Source of the DNA: Aequorivita aquimaris
GTDB taxonomy: Bacteria > Bacteroidota > Bacteroidia > Flavobacteriales > Flavobacteriaceae
Assembly (NCBI RefSeq): GCF_001573155.1
Contig: NZ_JRWG01000004.1
Coordinates: 186,001 to 250,000 of the forward strand
Length of the DNA stretch: 64,000 nt
Direction: 5' to 3'
Position numbers and translations under genes: made by a program. This document shows, piece after piece, positions 33,545 to 42,713 of the stretch; the first letter of the stretch is position 1, and every line of letters starts with the position of its first letter. The notes beneath the pieces were generated by a model that was not told the origin of the DNA, searched no databases, and worked only from the letters and a program-made list of their open reading frames with translations.

Positions 33545-34629
33545 ACCAGGATATTGGTAGCTCCCAAACCAACCTCATCTTCAATAAACTCACCATTTTT
33601 ACAATACTGCAAAAGTTCCTTCTTAATGAAATGCAAAACGTTATCTTTTTCCAGCTTTGGATAAAGTACGTGCACATTGGCACCAGCATCCAGTGTAAAG
33701 CAAACCTTGCTACCCGTTTCATCCCGAAACTTCCAAATACGATTGATTATTTCTAAAGTATTCGGTTTCATGAGGATGAAATAGGGCAGGGAGGTCATCA
33801 TCATGGCGTGCAGGGACAGGGCTTCGCTTTCAACAATTTTAATGAATTCAGGAAGATCGCCATTTTTAAAAACGGGAATCAACTTTGAAAGATTGTCTTT
33901 TGCCTGCCGAAATCGCTCCGCAGCAAAAGGATGGTCCACCATCAAATCGTGGCCAAGTGTGCTGCTCACTTGCTTTTCACCTTTGTCAACCAATAAAATG
34001 GTGTCTTGATAGTTTCTGAAATTTTCGTGAATATCAAAAGGATATTTTGTGCCAAAAAGATTACTGCTCCCGTCAATTTCTGGATGCTCTCCCCAGACTA
34101 TTAGCGGCCCTTCCACACTTCGGCAGGCGCTGCCCGAGCCAAGCCGCGCTAAAAAGGAAGCTTTTTCCTTGAAATAATCATCGGTAATTGACGGTTGCAT
34201 GCGCTGTTCCATTTCCATTAAACAAAGTGCTAAGGCACTCATGCCGCTGGCGGACGAAGCTATGCCACTACTATGCGGAAAACTGTTGGAAGTTTCGATT
34301 TTAAATTTGAAATCCTTCAAAAATGGCAAATACGCTTCCACTCTTTCAAAGAATTTATTGATTTTCGGTTCAAAGCCTTCTTCCCTTTTTCCATCGAGAA
34401 AGACCTCAAATTGAAATCCTTCAGATTGCTTCTTTTCAAATGAGACCGAAGTTTTGGTGTTGCAATGCTTCAATGTAAAACTTACCGAAGCATTCATGGG
34501 CATTTGCTCGCCATACTTTCCCCAATATTTTACTAGGGCAATATTACTTGGAGCCTGCCAGCTTACTATTCCGGAAGTAAGAGAATGTTGGTAATTGCAA
34601 ACAATAAATTTGTGCTGCGGCATATACAT
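33541..34629 (-). CDS. mvaD: Diphosphomevalonate decarboxylase
   Basis: 362 residues from the ATG at 34629 (or 360 from 34623). It decarboxylates diphosphomevalonate to isopentenyl diphosphate, the last step of the mevalonate route. Motifs: SWQAPSNIALVKYWGKYG, NASVSFTL, HSSGIASSASGMSALAL (ATP loop), and FTLDAGANVHVLYP. Longer in-frame starts upstream overlap the promoter box and are unlikely. In the window the pathway is incomplete (no phosphomevalonate kinase or HMG-CoA genes). Confidence 0.94.
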   Translation of the reverse strand: MYMPQHKFIVCNYQHSLTSGIVSWQAPSNIALVKYWGKYGEQMPMNASVSFTLKHCNTKTSVSFEKKQSEGFQFEVFLDGKREEGFEPKINKFFERVEAYLPFLKDFKFKIETSNSFPHSSGIASSASGMSALALCLMEMEQRMQPSITDDYFKEKASFLARLGSGSACRSVEGPLIVWGEHPEIDGSSNLFGTKYPFDIHENFRNYQDTILLVDKGEKQVSSTLGHDLMVDHPFAAERFRQAKDNLSKLIPVFKNGDLPEFIKIVESEALSLHAMMMTSLPYFILMKPNTLEIINRIWKFRDETGSKVCFTLDAGANVHVLYPKLEKDNVLHFIKKELLQYCKNGEFIEDEVGLGATNILV

Positions 34630-34642
34630 TAGGGATAGGAAG

Positions 34643-34650
34643 CAAATGTA
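34643..34650 (-). promoter_or_regulatory. Candidate -7 box for mvaD
   Basis: Minus-strand TACATTTG matches TAnnTTTG, 13 nt upstream of the ATG at 34629. Confidence 0.45.
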
Positions 34651-34788
34651 ATGCAAAAAAAATTGTAATGGAAATGATGACAATGTAAACCCAGATTCGA
34701 TATATAGGTAGCACTCAACCTACCCGCATTGCATAAAGTTGGCTTTTGCCTAATAATATTTTTCATAAACCAATTAAAAACAGCCATA

Positions 34789-36258
34789 ATGAAAACAAAA
34801 AAAATACTCGCCAAAAAATTTTTAAACAACCGTACCTTAAAAACGTGTCTTATTCTTTTTATACTAATTAGCACTACACCCTTGATCGCTCAAAACTGGA
34901 TGCAATTGGGGGGTGATATCCCGGGACAAGAGCCTGACGAAAAATGCGGGGCGAGCGTAAGCACAAGCCAGGACGGTCTTACAGTGGCAATTAGCTCACC
35001 CTTTAGTGTTGATTCCAATAGCTATTGGGCAGGAAGCGTACGAGTCTTTAGATACAATGGAACAGATTGGACCCTAAAGGGAAATCCACTTACAGGGACC
35101 ACCACGGATCGGGGTTTCGGTATTGAAGTTTGCCTAAGCGCCGACGGCAATAGAATTGCCATTTGCGCCTCTGGTGGAGCACAAGGGGAAGATGCCGAGG
35201 TAAAGATCTATGAATTTAATGGTAGTGATTGGGAACAATTGGGCAACAGCTTATTTTGGAATTCCATTACCCTCTATGAAGGTTCTGTAAAACTAAGCTC
35301 AAGTGGAGACGCGTTGGCCCTGGGCGATATTGGGAATTCCACCAACGGCAACGATTCCGGACAGGTTAGAATTTACACCCTAACTGGCAATTCCTGGCAG
35401 CAGCGCGGCAGCGCAATAAACGGTCTGGAAGATGATATAGCAGGCGACGTTTTGGATCTAAGCGATGATGCCAATACCATTGCCACGAATTTTGGCAAAG
35501 CCATTCAAGTTTACACTTGGAACGGGTCAGACTGGACGCCAAAGGGCAATCTATTCAACACTTATGATTACGACGACGTTACCCTCGGAATGAATGGCAA
35601 CATGGTAGTGGTTTCGGGTGCCGGTATCAATGGTAATGGGGGCGCACAGGTATTTATGTGGAACGGCTCATCTTGGATTATGCAGGGAGCTTTAATAGAG
35701 GGCCCCTTGGGTTCGGGCATAGGCTTTTCCGCTGCCCTAAGCAATAACAACCAAGTGCTGGCTTTGGGAGGGCCAGGTGCAAATAGCGGTTTGGGCGAGG
35801 CACGTACATATATGTACAACGGTACAGATTGGGCGCAAGTGGGCAATACCATTGCGGGAGAAACCTCATTGGAATATTGTGGTTATTCCGTTAGTTTAAA
35901 TGGCGCTGGAAACATAATTACTGTAGGTTCGCCTACCTATTTGTACGGAAATTACGGGTTGCCCGAACGCGCCCGTATCTTTAGGAACGACGAGGTTCTG
36001 GGCATTGAGCTTCCGGAGGATTTCATTTTTGAATCCTACCCTAACCCAACCCGGGGCAGTTTCATCATAAAATTGGGAAAAACATATCCCGAAGTTAGCA
36101 TAACGGTATATAACAAACTTGGGGAGATAATTTCAGAAAAACAATACCACTTTACCAATTCAATAACTCAAGAAATCACTGGCGCCGCCGGTGTTTATAT
36201 AGTGAGGGTAAGCACTGGCATTGAGGGATCAAAAATTTTAAGGATTATAAAACAATGA
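34789..36258 (+). CDS. T9SS type A secreted protein with six W/NG repeats
   Basis: 489 residues from the ATG at 34789. The signal peptide has a long basic front (KTKKILAKKF) and ends TPLIAQ. The body contains six repeats of a strand pair V-x-x-Y-x-x-N-G-S-D-W-x-x-x-G-N spaced about 55-60 residues, a propeller-like beta arrangement seen in FG-GAP relatives. The C-terminus (SYPNPTRGSFIIKLG, GVYIVRVSTG) is a type A sorting domain for the type IX system. A terminator follows at 36297. Role unknown, probably surface-exposed. Confidence 0.85.
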   Translation: MKTKKILAKKFLNNRTLKTCLILFILISTTPLIAQNWMQLGGDIPGQEPDEKCGASVSTSQDGLTVAISSPFSVDSNSYWAGSVRVFRYNGTDWTLKGNPLTGTTTDRGFGIEVCLSADGNRIAICASGGAQGEDAEVKIYEFNGSDWEQLGNSLFWNSITLYEGSVKLSSSGDALALGDIGNSTNGNDSGQVRIYTLTGNSWQQRGSAINGLEDDIAGDVLDLSDDANTIATNFGKAIQVYTWNGSDWTPKGNLFNTYDYDDVTLGMNGNMVVVSGAGINGNGGAQVFMWNGSSWIMQGALIEGPLGSGIGFSAALSNNNQVLALGGPGANSGLGEARTYMYNGTDWAQVGNTIAGETSLEYCGYSVSLNGAGNIITVGSPTYLYGNYGLPERARIFRNDEVLGIELPEDFIFESYPNPTRGSFIIKLGKTYPEVSITVYNKLGEIISEKQYHFTNSITQEITGAAGVYIVRVSTGIEGSKILRIIKQ

Positions 36259-36296
36259 TCGTTCAATAGCTCGTAAGGTTGGAAACCAACCGGGAG

Positions 36297-36325
36297 TGCC
36301 TCCTGAAACAGGGAGGCATTTTTTT
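36297..36325 (+). terminator. Terminator after the first propeller protein
   Basis: TGCCTCCTG (36297-36305) pairs with CAGGGAGGCA (36309-36318) with one bulge, then a T-run to 36325. Confidence 0.8.
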
Positions 36326-36462
36326 ATCCTGAAAAAAGCGAAGAAATCATTTCTAAGATCGAAATATTTTTTCTAGCACCCGTCTTCCTTTTACCCTCTT
36401 CCTTAATGACATTTCCCCAACCCTTCCGATATACCAATAGTAATCCTTGGCAACCAAAAAAA

Positions 36463-38052
36463 ATGAAAACTTCAATTACACTTTTAGCATTACTTTTCTG
36501 CATTTTTGACTCTTATCCACAGGATCCAGCCATTATTTGGCAAAAAACTATTGGTGGGAGCGATACCGATTTTTCAACAGTATTCCAAGCTACCACAGAC
36601 GGCGGCTATATACTTGGCGGCTATTCCACCAGCAACATTTCTGGTGAAAAAACCGAAAATAGCAACGGCCAGATTGATATTTGGATCGTAAAAATTGACG
36701 GCTCCGGAAATATTCAATGGCAAAACACCATCGGTGGTGCTGGCGATGATTATCTAATTTCCATGCAACAAACCTCAGATGGCGGTTATATAGTAGGCGC
36801 CGGTTCAGATTCAAACATTTCTGGCGATAAAACCGAAAACTCCCGCGGAGGTTTGGATTATTGGTTATTAAAATTGGATGCTTCGGGCAATATCACTTGG
36901 CAAAAAACCTATGGCGGCAACCAACCAGAATTTGATACCTATATAGTAGAAACCGCAGATGGCGGCTATTTCGTGGGTGGTTATTCGGACAGTGATGTAA
37001 ATGGGGATAAAACTGACCCTACCAACGGACAGCGCGACTTCTGGGCATTAAAACTGGATAGCAGCGGCAACATAGTATGGCAGAACAGCATAGGTGGCAG
37101 TTTGGTTGACCGTCCCCAAGCAGCGTTTCAAACCACTGATGGGGGCTTTATAATCGGAGGTTTTTCAAACTCACCAAGCTCGGGCGATAAAACCGAAAAC
37201 ACTCGGGGCGGTAATGACTACTGGATTGTAAAACTAGACGCCAGCGGAACCTTGCAATGGAACCGCACCTTTGGCGGAAATGACAGTGATGTGTTTCGGG
37301 ATATGATACAACTAGCAGATGGCGGATATCTTGTTGGCGGATATTCCAAATCAAATATTTCTGGAGACAAGACCGAAAACTCACAGGGCGATTATGATGC
37401 CTGGATTTTAAAACTGGACAGTAGCGGAAACATGCTTTGGCAAAACACTATCGGAGGTAGCGGAATTGATTACCCTCGTGATGTAATTCAACTGTCCGAT
37501 GGCACCTTTATGGTTGCCTGCTGGAGTAACAGCAACATAAGTGGCGATAAAACCCAAAACAGCAACGGCGGCTATGATTATTGGCTCTTAAAACTTAATT
37601 CCGCTGGCGGAATTATCTCACAAAACTCCATCGGTGGTTCTGCCGATGAGAGCGGCTCTTACATTCTCCCCACTACTGATGGTAATTTTGCCATGTTCTG
37701 CTCTTCAGACTCAAACATCTCTGGCGACAAAAGTGAAAACAGCAGAGGCCTAGACGATTATTGGATATTTAAAACCACACCAGCAATTCTTGGCGTTTCA
37801 CAAAGCACCTTCCCTTTACCCATCAGCGCCTACCCAAACCCTACAAACGGTAAGTTCACCATAAACCTGGGGCAAAGCTATTCAGAAACCAATGTCACCA
37901 TAACCAATGTACTCGGGCAGCAAATTTCTACTTCAAACTATACCAACACCCAAACCCTGGTTGTGGACATCAATGCCGCGGCGGGACTCTATTTCGCAAC
38001 CTTGAAAACTAACGATGGGAATCAAGCTACCCTAAAGATCGTCAAACAATAG
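36463..38052 (+). CDS. T9SS type A secreted protein with seven DGGY repeats
   Basis: 529 residues from the ATG at 36463 (signal peptide MKTSITLLALLFCIFDSYPQ). Seven repeats of about 60 residues share DGGYIVGGYS, then NISGDKTENS, DYWLLKLD and GNIxWQNTIGG; the last is partial. The closeness of the copies suggests recent internal duplication. The C-terminal sorting domain (AYPNPTNGKFTINLG, AAAGLYFATL) closely resembles that of the preceding T9SS protein. It is a candidate surface or matrix protein with unknown ligand. Confidence 0.87.
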   Translation: MKTSITLLALLFCIFDSYPQDPAIIWQKTIGGSDTDFSTVFQATTDGGYILGGYSTSNISGEKTENSNGQIDIWIVKIDGSGNIQWQNTIGGAGDDYLISMQQTSDGGYIVGAGSDSNISGDKTENSRGGLDYWLLKLDASGNITWQKTYGGNQPEFDTYIVETADGGYFVGGYSDSDVNGDKTDPTNGQRDFWALKLDSSGNIVWQNSIGGSLVDRPQAAFQTTDGGFIIGGFSNSPSSGDKTENTRGGNDYWIVKLDASGTLQWNRTFGGNDSDVFRDMIQLADGGYLVGGYSKSNISGDKTENSQGDYDAWILKLDSSGNMLWQNTIGGSGIDYPRDVIQLSDGTFMVACWSNSNISGDKTQNSNGGYDYWLLKLNSAGGIISQNSIGGSADESGSYILPTTDGNFAMFCSSDSNISGDKSENSRGLDDYWIFKTTPAILGVSQSTFPLPISAYPNPTNGKFTINLGQSYSETNVTITNVLGQQISTSNYTNTQTLVVDINAAAGLYFATLKTNDGNQATLKIVKQ

Positions 38053-38080
38053 TTTTTTTAATCAATAATTAGTTAAATAA

Positions 38081-38110
38081 GAAAGCCCCAACTACAAGGG
38101 GCTTTCTTCA
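38081..38110 (+). terminator. Terminator after DGGY protein
   Basis: GAAAGCCCC (38081-38089) pairs with GGGGCTTTC (38098-38106), followed by TTC. Confidence 0.75.
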
Positions 38111-38219
38111 TTCCTCTTTTTCCATCATATTAACCTTCCGCTATTTAAAAAAGCATAAAAATTCCTATCTTCACAAAAGTTTAAAAACACAATAAATCAA
38201 TTCATTAAAAAATATACCT

Positions 38220-38609
38220 ATGAAAAATGCAATCATGCTACTCGTTCTCGCCCTTTTTGCCACTTCGGTGCACAGTCAGTCGCTTACCCAAAAAGACCTC
38301 ACCGGCACTTGGCTCGTGACGAATGTTGAAAATAGCAGTAGCAACTTAAAAATGGCCACTGCAATGAAGAACGCCATCATAAATCTTTATGCCGACAACA
38401 GTTTTGAAATAAAGGAGAAACAAGATGATGGAACCTATTCATATAAAACCACCACAAACAAAAACGCCACCTGGAGCTACAACCCAAGCACCCAGACCAT
38501 AAGCACCACCCGCTCAAAAATGACGCTTAAAGTTTCACAAAGCGGAGGCAAAACTTATTTTGCAGATGCTGATAGCGGCCTTAAGTTTGAGGTCACTAAA
38601 CCCATTTAG
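38220..38609 (+). CDS. Small secreted lipocalin-like protein
   Basis: 129 residues with a signal peptide ending SVHSQ. The mature chain begins LTGTWLVTNVEN, typical of lipocalin-like beta-barrel domains in Bacteroidota, with a series of beta strands (FEIKEKQDDG, ATWSYNPSTQTISTT, MTLKVSQSGGKTYFADA). No cysteines and no sorting domain, so it is probably periplasmic. Assignment rests on the GTW opening and strand pattern only. Confidence 0.7.
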   Translation: MKNAIMLLVLALFATSVHSQSLTQKDLTGTWLVTNVENSSSNLKMATAMKNAIINLYADNSFEIKEKQDDGTYSYKTTTNKNATWSYNPSTQTISTTRSKMTLKVSQSGGKTYFADADSGLKFEVTKPI

Positions 38610-38632
38610 AAATAAATTCTGACTTTTTATAT

Positions 38633-38676
38633 AAACCCCATTGCAAAATCCGTCAGGATGGTGCCTTGGGGTTTTT
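38633..38676 (+). terminator. Weak hairpin after the lipocalin-like gene
   Basis: AAACCCCA (38633-38640) pairs with TGGGGTTT (38667-38674) across a 26-nt loop, followed by a short T-run. Confidence 0.45.
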
Positions 38677-38776
38677 ACATCCCACAACCTACCACTGTGA
38701 CACTGAGTAGCTTCTCCAGAGTGGAGTCCAAGTGCACAACCCAAAGTGAAAAAGACTAAACTTTAATAAAAGAAAC

Positions 38777-38807
38777 TTGAAACCAGCACCCAGAAACCAT
38801 AAATTTG
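38777..38807 (+). promoter_or_regulatory. Full Bacteroidota promoter of the 777-residue T9SS gene
   Basis: TTG (38777-38779), 20-nt spacer, TAAATTTG (38800-38807). Both elements and the spacing fit TTG-N19-21-TAnnTTTG. It lies 30 nt before the TTG start codon of the gene. Confidence 0.75.
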
Positions 38808-38837
38808 CACCCGCTATAAAAAAGTTAGGAGCATCCT

Positions 38838-41171
38838 TTGAATAAGTATATTTTTTTTCTGTGGTTCGTTTTGTGCTGCATCCGGCTCGTCCCCGCACAA
38901 AACATTCAGGTAGATGCCACCACCTACACCCCCCAACAACTCGTTGAGGACGTCCTTATAGACAGCGGCTGTATCAGCAATGTACAGATTACCTCCACCA
39001 CAAGCGGCAACTTCCCCGATGGCGACAAGAGTTTTGGCTATTTTAGCGCAAACGGCAGCAATTTCCCCTTCCAAAAAGGTATTGTAATGAGCACCGGCAA
39101 GCTAAACAACGTCCCTGGCCCCAACACAACCCTCAGCGACGACAATGCCCCCGGCTGGAACGGCGACCCAGACCTAGAGGCCGCCCTAAACATCACCAAC
39201 ACCACCAACGCAACAATAATAGAGTTCGATTTTGTTCCAAATGCCGACAATATCCAGTTCCGCTACCTCTTCGCTTCCGAGGAATATCAGGAAGGCGACC
39301 CCAACACCTGCATTTATAGCGATGCCTTCGCCTTTTTAATCAAGCCCCTCGGCGGAAATTACACAAACATTGCCCTCGTTCCCGGCACCAACACCCCCGT
39401 ACTAGTCACTACTGTCCATTCCGGCATCCCCGGCGCCTGCCCGCCCATAAACGAAACCTATTTTGAAGGCTGGAACGGCCCAAACGTGCCGATTAATTTC
39501 AACGGACAAACAAAGATTCTCGTTGCAGAAACCCCTGTAAACGTTAATCAAGCCTATCACATAAAACTCGTAATCGCAGACGAGGCCAATTACCGTTACG
39601 ATTCCGCGGTATTTCTGGAAGGCGGCAGTTTTAACATCGCCGCCAACCTCGGGCCAGACCGCAGCTTTGTAACAAACAATCCCCTTTGCGAAAACGAAAC
39701 CTACATCCTCGATGCCACGCCCCAGGGCACCACTCCGCTCGGCTACAAATGGTATAAAAACGATATCTTAATCCCCGGTGAAACCTCCGCCCAACTTACC
39801 GTCACCACGCCCGGCACCTATAAAGTTGAAATAGACTACGGCAACAACTGCATCGCCACAGACCAAGTGTTGATTGAGTACACAGGCCCCGTAACCGTCC
39901 AAAATACCGACCTGTACCAGTGCGAACCAAACGCCAACGGCCTAGCGACCTTCAACCTTTTTGATTCGGAAGAAAACATCATCAATGGAGACCCGTTACT
40001 CCGCGTATATTCCTTCCACCGCAGTTTTAATGAAGCCCAAAATAACATAGCTCCCATACGAAACCCCGAAAGATACACTAACACCCAGCCAAATGAAATA
40101 GTCTATGCCCGTGTAGTTTCCGATTACGGCTGTATTGGCGTCGCAGAAGTTACCCTAAAAACCACAACAAACACCGTTTCAGATTTCTTTTTGGTGAATT
40201 GCTCCACACCAGGCACCCCCGGTTTCGCCAGTTTCAATCTATCCGCAACCACCGCCGAATTGCAAGTCATCTTCGGAAATAATACCGAAATAACCTACCA
40301 TCTTTCATACGAAGAAGCCATTTCACAAACCAATCCGCTGCCAAATCCCTTCACCAATACCCAGGCAAACGTCCAAACCATCCACGCCCGCATCAGTGGC
40401 GACCTTGGTTGTCTCGGCACTGCCAAAATCAACCTCAGCGTAATCAACACCCCAGAGTTTGAAGGCGAGGAAACCTACACCTATTGCCTTAACACCTACC
40501 CAGATACCATTACAATAGACTCCGGTTTAATAGGTATCATCACAAATTCCACCTTTCTTTGGTCCACAGGCGAAACCACTCGTTCCATTGAAGTAAACGA
40601 GCCCGGCAGCTATACCCTAACGGTCACCCGCCGCAAAACCATAAACGGCGATGCATATTCATGCACCAGCACCCGCACTTTTACCGTCCTCCCTTCCGAA
40701 ATAGCCCAAGTTAGCTACGAGCTTACGGGCAGCATTGAAAATCCTATCCTCAATGTCCTCGTACAAGGTGTGGGAAACTACATTTATTCCATAGACCACG
40801 GCCCCTTTCAGCAAAGCCCGGTCTTTGAAAACCTCACCCCCGGCGAACATGTGCTAATGGTGAAGGACAAAAAAGGTTGCGGCACCACTATCATTACGGT
40901 GTATGTATTGGGTTTCCCAAACTTCTTCACCCCAAACAACGACGGCTACCACGACACCTGGCAAATTGCCGGACAAAACCCCGACACTCCCCAATTACAG
41001 AGAATCGAAATCTATGACCGTTTCAGCAAGCTGCTATACATTCTCAACAAAAACACTAGCGGTTGGAACGGCACCTATAACGGCAAGCAAATGCCCTCCT
41101 CAGATTACTGGTTTAAGGCTATCTTCAAGAACGGCAGCACCTATCGCGGCCACTTCACCCTAAAACGATAA
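38838..41171 (+). CDS. Choice-of-anchor L / T9SS type B secreted protein
   Basis: 777 residues from a TTG start at 38838. No ATG precedes the signal peptide (KYIFFLWFVLCCIRLVPAQ); AGGAG at 38827-38831, 6 nt upstream of TTG, fixes this start, an unusual Shine-Dalgarno signal for this phylum. An N-terminal choice-of-anchor L domain (about 28-270: SGCISNVQITS, GIVMSTGKLNNVPGPN, YLFASEEYQE) is followed by Ig-like segments and a C-terminal gliding-motility type B sorting domain (FFTPNNDGYHDTW, IYDRFSKLL, GWNGTYNGKQMPSSDYWF). Codon use is notably rich in C-ending codons compared with neighbours. Probably an adhesin. Confidence 0.9.
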   Translation: MNKYIFFLWFVLCCIRLVPAQNIQVDATTYTPQQLVEDVLIDSGCISNVQITSTTSGNFPDGDKSFGYFSANGSNFPFQKGIVMSTGKLNNVPGPNTTLSDDNAPGWNGDPDLEAALNITNTTNATIIEFDFVPNADNIQFRYLFASEEYQEGDPNTCIYSDAFAFLIKPLGGNYTNIALVPGTNTPVLVTTVHSGIPGACPPINETYFEGWNGPNVPINFNGQTKILVAETPVNVNQAYHIKLVIADEANYRYDSAVFLEGGSFNIAANLGPDRSFVTNNPLCENETYILDATPQGTTPLGYKWYKNDILIPGETSAQLTVTTPGTYKVEIDYGNNCIATDQVLIEYTGPVTVQNTDLYQCEPNANGLATFNLFDSEENIINGDPLLRVYSFHRSFNEAQNNIAPIRNPERYTNTQPNEIVYARVVSDYGCIGVAEVTLKTTTNTVSDFFLVNCSTPGTPGFASFNLSATTAELQVIFGNNTEITYHLSYEEAISQTNPLPNPFTNTQANVQTIHARISGDLGCLGTAKINLSVINTPEFEGEETYTYCLNTYPDTITIDSGLIGIITNSTFLWSTGETTRSIEVNEPGSYTLTVTRRKTINGDAYSCTSTRTFTVLPSEIAQVSYELTGSIENPILNVLVQGVGNYIYSIDHGPFQQSPVFENLTPGEHVLMVKDKKGCGTTIITVYVLGFPNFFTPNNDGYHDTWQIAGQNPDTPQLQRIEIYDRFSKLLYILNKNTSGWNGTYNGKQMPSSDYWFKAIFKNGSTYRGHFTLKR

Positions 41172-41210
41172 AAGAAATACAAATCAAAATCCCCACCCAA
41201 AAAATACGCC

Positions 41211-41262
41211 TCCTAAATATTGAACATCGAACATTCATAATTGAACATTGAATATTGAAAAT
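41211..41262 (+). repeat. AT-rich TTGAACATTGAA-type short repeats
   Basis: Imperfect copies of a 9-12-bp unit (TTGAACATCGAACATT, TTGAACATTGAATATTGAA) lie in the spacer before the DUF4407 gene. Nothing else, in particular no clear promoter box, was seen here. Confidence 0.5.
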
Positions 41263-41315
41263 GTAACATTCTGAACCAAATTGCGTTATATAGTCTCATC
41301 AATCCAAAAAAATTT

Positions 41316-42416
41316 ATGCTACAACGCTTTTTCATCTTCTGCTCCGGCGCAGATACCGCCATCCTTGACGAATGTTCGCCCGGCGAACGCACCAAATACG
41401 CCGGCATTGGCGCCACAGTTTTCTTTACCGCCGTTATGGCCACCATTGCTGCCGCCTATGCGCTTTACACAGTTTTCGACAATTACTTTTCCGCCATTTT
41501 CTTCGGAATAATTTGGGGATTGTTGATTTTCAATTTAGATAGGTTCATCGTTTCCACCATCAAAAAACGAAACAACTTCTTTGATGAATTGATTCAGGCC
41601 TCCCCGCGAATTGCCTTGGCAATAATCATCGCCATCGTTATCTCAAAACCCTTGGAAATGAAGATTTTTGAAAAGGAAATCAACCAAGTTTTGCTCACCG
41701 AGAAGAATGAAATGACCCTCGCCAACAAAGACCAATTGGCACTTCAATATACACCTTCCGTGAATGCTTTGGAAGCGGAAATTACAGGTCTAAAAAAGGA
41801 AATAACCGATAAGGAAACCGAAGTAAACGCCCTTTATAACACCTACATTTCAGAAGCTGAAGGCACTGCGGGCACGCAAAAATTGGGCAAAGGCCCAGTT
41901 TACAAAGAAAAACGCGAAAAACACGACACCGAACTTGCAGCTTTGGCAGATTTAAAGAAAACAAATGCCGAAAAAATATCCGCTGCCGAAGCACAGATAG
42001 CAACCCTCGCCACCGAATACCAAACAAAGGTCGCAGACACCCAACCCATCATCGACGGTTTCGATGGTCTGATGGCACGCGTAAATGCGTTGAACAAACT
42101 TCCGCTGTTGCCTTCGCTGTTTATCTTTTTGCTCTTCCTCGCCATAGAAACTTCTCCCATTTTGGCAAAACTCCTTTCTCCAAAAGGCGCTTATGATTTA
42201 AAGTTGGAAGAACAGGAAAGTGCATTAAAGTCCTGGGTTGTCCAACAGAAAACACAACGCGATATACTCGTAACCACAGACCGCGATATAAACAATAGAG
42301 TGTACGCAGACATAGCCGAGGAGCAGGAACTTTACGATTACAAACGAAAAAAGGCAAGAGAGCTGATGCAAATGCAGGCCGATGCCTTCTACAAAAAACA
42401 GAAAAGCGTGCTGTAA
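41316..42416 (+). CDS. DUF4407 membrane protein
   Basis: 366 residues. Opening LQRFFIFCSGADTAILDECSPGERTKYAGIGA is the DUF4407 signature. Membrane helices at about 30-50, 55-75 and 95-115 are followed by a long coiled-coil periplasmic or cytoplasmic region (about 120-250, with alternating E/K/A), then a fourth helix (SLFIFLLFLAIETSPIL) and a charged C-terminal helix. Function unknown. It resembles stator-like or sensor proteins only in shape. Confidence 0.9.
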   Translation: MLQRFFIFCSGADTAILDECSPGERTKYAGIGATVFFTAVMATIAAAYALYTVFDNYFSAIFFGIIWGLLIFNLDRFIVSTIKKRNNFFDELIQASPRIALAIIIAIVISKPLEMKIFEKEINQVLLTEKNEMTLANKDQLALQYTPSVNALEAEITGLKKEITDKETEVNALYNTYISEAEGTAGTQKLGKGPVYKEKREKHDTELAALADLKKTNAEKISAAEAQIATLATEYQTKVADTQPIIDGFDGLMARVNALNKLPLLPSLFIFLLFLAIETSPILAKLLSPKGAYDLKLEEQESALKSWVVQQKTQRDILVTTDRDINNRVYADIAEEQELYDYKRKKARELMQMQADAFYKKQKSVL

Positions 42417-42418
42417 AG

Positions 42419-42439
42419 CCCCCTAACTCCCGAAGGGGG
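42419..42439. repeat. GC-rich palindrome A
   Basis: CCCCC (42419-42423) and GGGGG (42435-42439) form a short hairpin right behind the DUF4407 stop; the right arm runs into GGGGGAAC, a motif repeated in palindrome C. Could serve as a terminator or REP-like element. Confidence 0.55.
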
Positions 42440-42488
42440 AACTTTTCTTTAGGCTCAAAACTGCGCTATTATAATTAATTTAATGGCT

Positions 42489-42553
42489 CCTCCCCTGATA
42501 GGGGGAGGTGGCATTTCATTTTGCCATAAAGCAAAATGAAATGACGGAGGGGG
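42489..42553. repeat. Compound REP-like palindrome B
   Basis: Two nested hairpins: CCTCCCC (42489-42495) with GGGGGAGG (42501-42508), and ATTTCATTTTGC (42513-42524) with the perfect complement GCAAAATGAAAT (42531-42542), followed by GACGGAGGGGG. The GGGGGAGGTGGC...GACGGAGGGGG frame around a variable stem is a pattern I associate with dispersed palindromic elements. Confidence 0.7.
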
Positions 42554-42616
42554 TACAGGTTTAAACCCATTTTCAATATACCATTTCCGTAATTACTCCA
42601 GATTTACCCCTAATTG

Positions 42617-42636
42617 CCCCCAGATTCATCTGGGGG
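42617..42636. repeat. GC-rich palindrome C
   Basis: CCCCCAGAT (42617-42625) and ATCTGGGGG (42628-42636), perfect 9-bp stem with a 2-nt loop. Ends in GGGGGAAC as palindrome A does. A smaller GGGCT/AGCCC hairpin follows at 42662-42673. Confidence 0.7.
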
Positions 42637-42713
42637 AACAATTAATATGGAATTTTGGGAAGGGCTTTAGCCCAACATTCAGTAATTTTGAAATTATATT
42701 TTTCCGGTATATT

